From positions 1-5,130 of the forward strand of contig JABUVA010000047.1 of the NCBI GenBank assembly GCA_021442885.1: 5,130 nucleotides of DNA. Direction: 5' to 3'. This document shows, in pieces, positions 1 to 4,538 of this stretch. Numbering within the stretch: the stretch's first letter is position 1; every line of letters starts with the position of its first letter. The DNA is from Methanobrevibacter sp. GTDB lineage: Archaea; Methanobacteriota; Methanobacteria; Methanobacteriales; Methanobacteriaceae. The notes under the pieces were generated by a model. It had not been told where the DNA came from and searched no databases. It saw only the letters and a list, made by a program, of their open reading frames with translations. The position numbers and the translations under genes were made by a program.

Positions 1-377
1 GCATTTAAGATTACTGAAAATGAAAATAGATAAACTGATAAATCAGGTGAAATATTTAAAAACGGAATGTTTATACAAAATGGTATTACAGTAGCTATAC
101 CTGTTAAGAGTTTCACATCACCACCACCCCAAATTTTCAATCTCCATAAAAGATAACACACAATATATGTTAAAAGTGCTGAAATAATTGAAGATAAAAT
201 ATGTTTAATGTTATTTGTTACTATTGACAAAACAATATTAGAACTTAATCCAAAAATTATCAGAAAAAATGAAATTCTATCTGGAATAATATTTTGTTTA
301 ATATCGTAAAATGATGCCAAAATAGAACAAAATAGTGTTAAAATAACTTGGATAATAAAAATATATTCATAAATCAT
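1..377 (-). CDS. Type IV prepilin peptidase, A24 family (3' end beyond window)
   Basis: A membrane aspartyl protease expected to cleave class III signal peptides of archaeal pilin- or archaellin-like preproteins at the cytoplasmic membrane. The frame is open for 125 codons from an ATG at 377 to the window edge, so the C-terminus is missing. Seen directly: a hydrophobic N-terminal helix (residues 4-23), then YDIKQNIIPDR with the first catalytic aspartate at D25 followed by the family's IP pair, further hydrophobic segments (about 36-53 and 60-77), and IWGGGDVKLL, which carries the GxGD motif with the second catalytic aspartate at D87. The D...IP plus GxGD pairing is diagnostic of A24 peptidases. 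No strong Shine-Dalgarno precedes the ATG; GGGTAAG lies about 16 bases upstream. A decayed paralog lies directly upstream on the same strand. Whether it is of the EppA (pilin) or FlaK (archaellin) type cannot be decided here. Confidence 0.85.
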   Translation of the reverse strand, partial: MIYEYIFIIQVILTLFCSILASFYDIKQNIIPDRISFFLIIFGLSSNIVLSIVTNNIKHILSSIISALLTYIVCYLLWRLKIWGGGDVKLLTGIATVIPFCINIPFLNISPDLSVYLFSFSVILN

Positions 378-405
378 AATAATAATTAAAATACTTACCC
401 TATAT

Positions 406-455
406 TAATTAGATAGAAATTAACAATGCGAAATTGATTTTATAAAGTAAAATTG
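406..455. repeat. Peptidase 5' leader, duplicated at about 1029-1078
   Basis: The bases before the intact peptidase gene match the bases before the decayed copy with an offset of about 624-625. Shared blocks on the plus strand include TTAATTAGATAGAAA versus TTAATTAAATAGAAA, and the exact block AATTGATTTT at 432-441 and 1056-1065. The similarity therefore covers the gene and its leader, and on the second copy it reaches almost to the modC stop codon. This supports a tandem duplication of gene plus promoter region rather than independent insertion of two genes. Confidence 0.6.
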
Positions 456-471
456 TAACAAAAATATAAAT
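438..471 (-). promoter_or_regulatory. Candidate TATA elements of the prepilin peptidase gene
   Basis: Two archaeal TATA-like elements precede the ATG at 377 on the minus strand: CTTTATAAAA (447-438) and TTTATATTTT (471-462). The nearer would give a start near 417 and a leader of about 40 bases. Neither has a strong purine-rich BRE, and the sequence is AT-rich, so chance matches are likely. In the aligned leader of the decayed copy, the nearer element has become GTTAAAAA. Confidence 0.3.
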
Positions 472-484
472 TTATCAGGGTTCT

Positions 485-510
485 AAAAAAATAAATTTCC
501 ATTTTTGGAA
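485..510 (-). terminator. Hairpin plus U-tract downstream of the decayed peptidase copy
   Basis: Read on the minus strand, TTCCA-AAAA-TGGAA (510-497) forms a 5-bp stem with a 4-base loop and is followed a few bases on by a run of seven T (491-485). It lies 64 bases past the end of the pseudogene, in the right orientation to end its transcript. The stem is short, so this is moderate support only. Confidence 0.4.
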
Positions 511-573
511 TAAATTTCTGTTAATTTTTAATAAATAATCTGAAATTTGAATTTCAAATATTATTAAATCTTT

Positions 574-1002
574 TTATTTGATTTGAACATATTTCCCGCC
601 CTTTCTTTTAATATAAGTTATAAATTCATCATTCAGAATTATGGAAAAGGAAACAGGATATACAGGCAGCTCAGTGAAGATGTAGAGATATGATATGGCT
701 ATAATAAGGGTATTGTAGTAGCTATTCCCTTGAGAAGCTTTACATCACACCCCCATATATTCAGTCTCCATAAAAAGCAGAAAAAAACACATATGTCATG
801 GACAGGGAAATGATAGAGGTCAAAACATGTTTTACATTGTTTGTAAGTAATGTCAATATGATATTTGAAATAACACCAAAGAGAATTAATGATAAAGAGA
901 CCCTATCGTGAATTATGGTCTTTTTAATGTTATAATACGAAGCAACAATGCAAAGAAATAGTGTTGTGAAATTTGTAAAATAAAAATATATTCATAAACC
1001 AT
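574..1002 (-). pseudogene. Decayed tandem copy of the A24 prepilin peptidase
   Basis: Read from an ATG at 1002, this aligns along the visible length of the peptidase at 1-377, starting MVYEYIFILQ versus MIYEYIFIIQ. Damage is extensive. A one-base deletion near 967-975 leads to a stop. The first catalytic aspartate has become asparagine (codon 931-929, YNIKKTIIHDR), and the IP pair has become IH. A net two-base insertion lies in a T-run before LWRLNIW. The GxGD motif has lost one codon and reads WGCDVKLL. Further stops follow the IATTIP stretch. A last readable tail, FITYIKRKGGKYVQ, ends at a stop at 576-574 and probably shows what the missing C-terminus of the intact copy looks like. Many silent differences from the intact copy mean the two diverged well before or during decay, so this is not a recent duplicate. 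It lies 82 bases after modC and could be read through from that operon, but cannot make an active enzyme. Confidence 0.85.
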
Positions 1003-1084
1003 TTTTATAGTTAAACAATGAACATATGTTAATTAAATAGAAAATAAGGATGTTTAATTGATTTTTAACTGTAAACTTAATCCA

Positions 1085-2119
1085 CTATTCCAACAGGATT
1101 ATGTTTTTTGGATTGATTTTAATATAATCGGGAAAGGTAAATTCATGGTCGTGGATTTCCTTCTCGTATTTCCACCATAGGTCACTGGCCAACTTTATAT
1201 CCCACTCAAAAGGCATTTCAACAACTTCAGAATCCTTTGTGCAAATGGCATTAAGGTCATCCCTGTCTGCAAAGGTAAAGTCGTGAGCTCTTATTCCTGC
1301 ATAGGAAATGTTTTTGGAAATTTTCTCTGCACTTTCGAGTACTATGTTGTCCCAATCCAATGCCCTAAAATGATAATCATCGATTGGTTCTATTTTTGAA
1401 ATGTTCTTACATCCAGTAATTCTTGCAACCTGAACCTTTTCAGGCTTTTCGAATATGTCATAGGTCTTTCCTTCAGCTATGATTTTGCCCTTGTCCATCA
1501 CTATGAGCTCATCACAGAAATGAAATGCATCGTCACGGTCATGTGTAACCATAACAATAAAACCGTCGAACTCCTCAAGGAGATTGATAAGTTCCCTACG
1601 AAGCTGATCCTTTAGGTAGGTGTCCATTGCACTGAACGGTTCGTCCAATAGAATAACATCAGGATCATATGCAATTATACGAGCCAATGCAACTCTCTGC
1701 TGCTGACCTCCAGACAGCTGTCTCGGATACCTTTTCTCCAATCCCTCTAGACGAAACTTTTTTACAAGTTCCTCTATCTTTCCATAATTTTCCTTGGCCA
1801 GGCCAACTGCAATGTTTTCCTCAACTGTCATATTCGGAAACAGCGCATAGTTTTGGAACAGATAGCCGACATTTCTCTTTTGAGGTTTCAGATTGATTTT
1901 TTTACTGGAGTCAAAATAAACCTCTTCATTATCTAGCTTTATGCTTATGATGCCTTCATCTGGATTTACAATTCCTGCAATGGATTTTAGGGTCATACTC
2001 TTACCGCAACCTGAAGGACCCAAAATACCGAAATTCTGAGTTTTCAAGTCAAAGTCCACATCCAAATCAAATTCATTGAGTTTCTTTTGAATATTTACTT
2101 TTAATAGCTTACCACTCAT
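1085..2119 (-). CDS. modC: Molybdate ABC transporter ATP-binding protein ModC
   Basis: The cytoplasmic ATPase that powers the ModABC importer as a dimer on ModB. At 344 residues it is close to the usual size (E. coli ModC is about 350). Visible motifs: Walker A GPSGCGKS (34-41), Q-loop in FQNYALFP (Q89), ABC signature LSGGQQQR (135-142), Walker B VILLDEP (155-161), D-loop SAMD (163-166) and switch histidine in VTHD (H193). The ATPase core ends near 225. The C-terminal part (about 235-344) starts GCKNIS and contains GIRAHDF, resembling the TOBE/MOP-like regulatory tail of molybdate and related ATPases. This region can sense bound oxyanion in some homologs; that role here is inferred. The start at 2119 is preceded by only a weak ribosome site (GGT) and by a U8 tract. 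It is the last gene of the operon, 36 bases after modB. Specificity for molybdate versus tungstate cannot be read from the ATPase. Confidence 0.9.
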   Translation of the reverse strand: MSGKLLKVNIQKKLNEFDLDVDFDLKTQNFGILGPSGCGKSMTLKSIAGIVNPDEGIISIKLDNEEVYFDSSKKINLKPQKRNVGYLFQNYALFPNMTVEENIAVGLAKENYGKIEELVKKFRLEGLEKRYPRQLSGGQQQRVALARIIAYDPDVILLDEPFSAMDTYLKDQLRRELINLLEEFDGFIVMVTHDRDDAFHFCDELIVMDKGKIIAEGKTYDIFEKPEKVQVARITGCKNISKIEPIDDYHFRALDWDNIVLESAEKISKNISYAGIRAHDFTFADRDDLNAICTKDSEVVEMPFEWDIKLASDLWWKYEKEIHDHEFTFPDYIKINPKNIILLE

Positions 2120-2130
2120 AATATACCATT

Positions 2131-2140
2131 TTAAAAAAAA
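2131..2140 (-). promoter_or_regulatory. U8 tract between modB and modC
   Basis: The 36-base modB-modC spacer contains eight consecutive T on the minus strand (2140-2133), with no stem-loop before it. Archaeal RNA polymerase can terminate at oligo-U tracts without a hairpin, so partial termination here, lowering modC relative to modAB, is possible. The sequence alone does not prove it. Confidence 0.25.
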
Positions 2141-2155
2141 TAAGTTTATGGAATT

Positions 2156-2830
2156 TTATTTCCATCGTTTTCCCTGACGGATAGAAAAATAATTCATAAA
2201 GAAAATAGCTATAAACGATATAATTATAATGACTACCACATAATAAAATGCGCTTCCCATATTACCAGCAGCCACATCTGAATAAACTGCAATAGGAAGT
2301 GTTCTAGTCAAATCAGCTATGTTACCTGCAAGCATTGCTGTAGCACCGAATTCACCAAGACCTCTTGCATAGGCAAGAATTCCTCCACTTATGATTCCTG
2401 GCAATGCATTTGCACATAGGATTTTCCAGAAAATTTTCCATTCAGACATACCTAATGTACGGGCAGCTTCCACAAGGTTGGAATCAACCTGTTCGAATGC
2501 TCCCCTTGCAGAACGATACATTAAAGGGAAAGACATGACAACAGCTGCAATAACTGTTGCCTCCCATGAGAAAGCAATTTTATAAGCAAAGAAGTTTATA
2601 AAAAAGCTACCGATAGGTCCCTTAACACCAAAAATGTATAAAAGGAAAAATCCCACTACTGTTGGAGGCAAGACGATAGGCAGTGTGAAAACACCGTCAA
2701 GCACTACTTTTGTAGTGTCATTCTTTATCATGATAATACCCCAAGCAACAAACAAACCCAAAAAGACAGTTATTGCAATTGAAACGCTTGCGGTTTTCAT
2801 TGAGATAAATAAAGGAGTCCAGTCAATCAT
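2156..2830 (-). CDS. modB: Molybdate ABC transporter permease ModB
   Basis: The membrane channel subunit of the molybdate importer, acting as a homodimer between ModA outside and ModC inside. At 224 residues it matches the compact ModB type (E. coli ModB is about 229). Visible features: about five hydrophobic segments (roughly 10-32, 45-68, 88-105, 140-155 and 195-216), the conserved LPIVLPPTVVG stretch (50-60) and the cytoplasmic EAA coupling loop from EAARTLG (121-127) to LPGI (143-146), which docks onto ModC. The GLGEFGATAMLAGN block (157-170) and the NIADLTRTLPIAVY region (170-183) are typical of molybdate/sulfate permeases. The start at 2830 is supported by AGGA seven bases upstream. It lies 47 bases after modA and 36 before modC, on the same strand and clearly one operon. 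It appears intact. Confidence 0.92.
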   Translation of the reverse strand: MIDWTPLFISMKTASVSIAITVFLGLFVAWGIIMIKNDTTKVVLDGVFTLPIVLPPTVVGFFLLYIFGVKGPIGSFFINFFAYKIAFSWEATVIAAVVMSFPLMYRSARGAFEQVDSNLVEAARTLGMSEWKIFWKILCANALPGIISGGILAYARGLGEFGATAMLAGNIADLTRTLPIAVYSDVAAGNMGSAFYYVVVIIIISFIAIFFMNYFSIRQGKRWK

Positions 2831-2837
2831 GCATATT

Positions 2838-2841
2838 TCCT
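2838..2841 (-). promoter_or_regulatory. Ribosome binding site of modB
   Basis: AGGA (within AAAAGGAAA, minus strand) lies seven bases before the ATG at 2830. It supports that start over later methionines and is the clearest Shine-Dalgarno of the three mod genes. Confidence 0.55.
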
Positions 2842-2877
2842 TTTAATAAATTATTTATGGAAAAGAGTATATTAAAC

Positions 2878-3684
2878 TTAATTAACTACTGTGAAACCGT
2901 AGTCCCTTAATACATCTTGAGCTTCTTTGGATTGTAAGAATTCCATGAATTTTTGTGCGCCGTCAGCATCTTTTGCATTTTTAATCATACCAATTGGATA
3001 AACAATTGGTTTATCTAAAGAGTCTTCAGGAGCTTCAGCAATTACCTTAACTTTGTCATTGGATTTAGCATCAGTAGTATATACAATACCGTATTCAGCG
3101 GATCCGTCAGCTACTTGGTTTAATACAGCGGTTACACTAGTACCTAAGGATAATTTGGATTGAACTGAATCCCAAACACCAAGATTGGTTAATGATTCTT
3201 TAGCATATTGTCCTGCAGGTACTGATTCAGGGTCTCCGATAGCTATGGTTCCATTAACATCTTTCAATCCTTCAAATGAGGTTACATTAGTTGTTGAATC
3301 AGAAGGTACAATTAAAACAAGTTTGTTTTGGACGGATTTTTTAACAGTACTGTTGTCGATTATTCCTTTTTCTGCTAAAGCGTTCATCTGTTTGTTGGAA
3401 GCAGACATGAATACATCGGTTTCCAATCCGTTTTCAATTTGAGTTTGTAAATCTCCACTAGAAGCGTAGGTACCTTTAACTGTTATGCCAGGATACTTCT
3501 CTTCGAACATAGGGATTAACTTATCATCATATACGTTTTTCAAGCTAGCTGCTGCAGCCAAATCAACGGTTTGATCATTCGAATTGGCACTTCCACTGAA
3601 AGCACCACTGAATGCAGCATATCCTATACAGATAACTACTATTATTATAATAACACCAATTATTATTTTATTTCTTGATTCCAT
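2878..3684 (-). CDS. modA: Molybdate-binding protein ModA, membrane anchored
   Basis: The extracytoplasmic receptor that captures the oxyanion and delivers it to ModB. At 268 residues it is of normal length. An N-terminal hydrophobic helix (about 7-25) has no lipobox: C19 is preceded by isoleucine, within the helix. It probably acts as an uncleaved anchor, followed by an S/G/N-rich linker (about 26-38). The mature domain follows E. coli ModA closely: AAASLKN (S47), YASSGDL (S75/S76), ETDVFMSA, DPESVPAGQYAKESL (A157), TSVTAV (V184) and GIVYTTDA (Y202), ending RDYGF. These correspond by alignment from memory to the five E. coli molybdate ligands (two Ser, Ala, Val, Tyr). This is therefore the bacterial-type tetrahedral site rather than the carboxylate-coordinating archaeal WtpA type. 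It binds molybdate and probably also tungstate. It is the first gene of the operon, with a regulated-looking promoter upstream. Confidence 0.92.
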   Translation of the reverse strand: MESRNKIIIGVIIIIVVICIGYAAFSGAFSGSANSNDQTVDLAAAASLKNVYDDKLIPMFEEKYPGITVKGTYASSGDLQTQIENGLETDVFMSASNKQMNALAEKGIIDNSTVKKSVQNKLVLIVPSDSTTNVTSFEGLKDVNGTIAIGDPESVPAGQYAKESLTNLGVWDSVQSKLSLGTSVTAVLNQVADGSAEYGIVYTTDAKSNDKVKVIAEAPEDSLDKPIVYPIGMIKNAKDADGAQKFMEFLQSKEAQDVLRDYGFTVVN

Positions 3685-3689
3685 TTTTT

Positions 3690-3696
3690 CGCCTTT
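3690..3696 (-). promoter_or_regulatory. Ribosome binding site of modA
   Basis: AAAGGCG on the minus strand lies five bases before the ATG at 3684. It differs by one base from the AGGTGA form expected from the methanogen 16S tail, and it fixes this ATG as the start. Confidence 0.45.
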
Positions 3697-3807
3697 AAAA
3701 TTATTTTAATGAATCAAATTAGAAAAATACTTCAATATTCCCAATATGATTAAATCAAGACAACAATCTCGATAATAAATAATGAAACATAGAGTACAAT
3801 TTACTAC

Positions 3808-3854
3808 CTATTATCAATATGAAAATTCATTAATGTCATGATTGTTGATAATAG
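3808..3854. promoter_or_regulatory. Inverted repeat over the predicted mod transcription start (putative operator)
   Basis: CTATTATCAA (3808-3817) and TTGATAATAG (3845-3854) form a perfect 10-bp inverted repeat with a 27-base spacer. The 8-bp palindrome CATTAATG (3828-3835) sits almost exactly at its centre. The right arm covers the predicted start site, 15 bases from the TATA box. Binding there would block polymerase, which fits repression of molybdate uptake when metal is plentiful. The sequence is not the E. coli ModE site, and the regulator is unknown. Confidence 0.45.
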
Positions 3855-3868
3855 TTTTTACTCATAAT

Positions 3869-3887
3869 CTATATAAATATTCCTTTC
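3869..3887 (-). promoter_or_regulatory. modA: BRE/TATA promoter of the modABC operon
   Basis: On the minus strand, purine-rich GAAAGGA (3887-3881, BRE-like) runs into ATATTTATATAG, whose TATA box is ATTTATATAG (3878-3869). This is the best archaeal core promoter in the window. Using the usual 24-26 base TATA-to-start distance, transcription would begin near 3847-3850 and give a 5' leader of about 165 bases before modA. No better TATA box lies nearer the gene. Confidence 0.6.
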
Positions 3888-4043
3888 AAAACGATTATAC
3901 ATCGAAGATAATAAATTTCCTATGAAAAATTAAAGATGATAATAAATGTTTTTCATAACACTGAGAATATGATAAAACACGATAATCCTAGACTGCAAAA
4001 TATTATACTGTCCAAGACACAAATTAATAATAAAGAAATTTGA

Positions 4044-4214
4044 AATGTAGTATCATCTATTCGTGTACCAACAAATTACAAAACCTTGAAAAATAAATTG
4101 GTAGAATTGTTTTTTGAATATAAAGAACTATTAAATCATATAGGTCCTGAAATTGAATCCAAATACCTATTAAACTTTTGATTTCTTGAAATTATTCACC
4201 AAACTTTAATCTTA
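4044..4214 (+). pseudogene. Possible decayed gene fragment, unknown function
   Basis: After a TGA at 4041-4043, a plus-strand frame runs 45 codons to a TGA at 4179, then 11 more codons to a TAG at 4215. The translation has protein-like character despite the AT-rich context: charged and amphipathic, including KNKLVELFFEYKELLNHIGP and EIESKYLLNF, then after the stop FLEIIHQ. Reading the TGA as GGA (one base change) would give a smooth YLLNFGFLE. No good start codon or ribosome site precedes it. It is the only plus-strand coding-like stretch I can support. It could be a helical segment of a lost protein or a chance open frame; I do not recognise the family firmly. Confidence 0.3.
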
Positions 4215-4304
4215 TAGAACAAGTATTGATAACCTGTAAAAAAAATAATTTAAAAAGATACATACCGTAATAAAGATTTACTGTCGTGTAAATTTAATGA
4301 TACA

Positions 4305-4322
4305 TTCTATTAAGTAATAGAA
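4305..4322. repeat. Short perfect dyad TTCTATTA-AG-TAATAGAA
   Basis: Two perfect 8-bp arms flank two bases. As RNA it would form a 6-bp stem with a tetraloop; as DNA it could be a protein-binding dyad. It lies far from any intact gene start, so no role is assigned. Confidence 0.3.
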
Positions 4323-4394
4323 AGAGATAATTTTACTAATAACATGACTAAAACATTTATTAATGAAGTTTCGTAAAATACTATAAAATAATGA

Positions 4395-4456
4395 AATTGA
4401 ACTTATTTAATAGAATAAAAATTTTTAGTAAAATTATTAATAAAATAAGTTTAATT
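4395..4456. repeat. 17-bp near-perfect inverted repeat (62-bp element)
   Basis: The arm at 4395-4411 pairs with 4440-4456 with two mismatches; the 9-bp core AACTTATTT/AAATAAGTT is perfect. The 28-base interior is almost entirely A+T. It lies just beyond the adhesin terminator on the minus strand. It could be a secondary transcript-end structure, a miniature element remnant or an extruding AT-rich cruciform. No target-site duplication is obvious. Confidence 0.35.
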
Positions 4457-4471
4457 ACTATTCCATATTTT

Positions 4472-4514
4472 AAAAAAAAGAAGTTTTAGGAATTATAATA
4501 GAAATTATAATTCC
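4472..4514 (-). terminator. Terminator of the adhesin gene
   Basis: GGAATTATAAT (4489-4499) and ATTATAATTCC (4504-4514) form a perfect 11-bp stem, extendable by one A-T pair, with a 4-base loop. On the minus strand it is followed by AAACTTC and a run of eight T (4479-4472). It starts 24 bases past the adhesin stop codon and is correctly oriented to end that transcript, insulating the mod region. Confidence 0.65.
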
Positions 4515-4538
4515 TTTTTAATATAAAGTTTATTATTT

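Larger units (their letters stand above)
3771..3947 (+). repeat. Three exact GATAATAAAT repeats around the mod promoter
   Basis: GATAATAAAT occurs at 3771-3780, 3907-3916 and 3938-3947, all in the same orientation. Two lie upstream of the mod TATA box, 31 bases apart (about three helical turns), and one lies in the leader. The core GATAAT also occurs inside both arms of the neighbouring inverted repeat. They may be regulator-binding half-sites, though low-complexity AT sequence makes chance recurrence easier. Confidence 0.35.
3685..4488. other. Long AT-rich intergenic region between the adhesin and modABC
   Basis: About 800 bases without an intact gene. From the modA side it contains the mod leader and promoter (to about 3890), GATAAT repeats, a probable decayed plus-strand gene fragment (4044-4214), an 8-bp dyad (4305-4322) and a 17-bp imperfect inverted repeat (4395-4456). 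No tRNA, rRNA or CRISPR repeat is visible. Stops are dense in the frames I read. Confidence 0.7.

Noticed and set aside
545..559. Palindrome ATTTGAA-T-TTCAAAT as a terminator or operator
   Set aside because: It has only a one-base centre and no U-tract follows directly; in this AT-rich spacer it is compatible with chance.
1003..1084. Terminator directly after modC
   Set aside because: Only a weak 5-bp GTTTA/TAAAC pairing and scattered T-rich stretches are present; not enough for a call.
1669..1896. Plus-strand open frame of 75 codons
   Set aside because: It lies wholly antisense within the ATPase core of modC, has no ribosome site and no recognisable domain; a shadow of the conserved motifs.
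2391..2846. Two plus-strand open frames of 64 and 70 codons
   Set aside because: Antisense to modB (one just passing its start), no promoter or ribosome site; shadows.
3185..3442. Plus-strand open frame of 85 codons
   Set aside because: Antisense to the modA binding domain, with composition explained by the modA codons.
3685..3850. Molybdenum-cofactor or other known riboswitch in the mod leader
   Set aside because: No recognisable conserved core or stable multi-stem structure was seen; the dyad there is better read as a DNA operator.
3869..3880. Divergent plus-strand promoter from the same TATA box
   Set aside because: CTATATAAAT can be read both ways, but the plus-strand side lacks a purine-rich BRE and leads to no intact gene.
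4395..4456. Insertion sequence
   Set aside because: No transposase coding sequence lies between or near the arms and no target-site duplication is visible.
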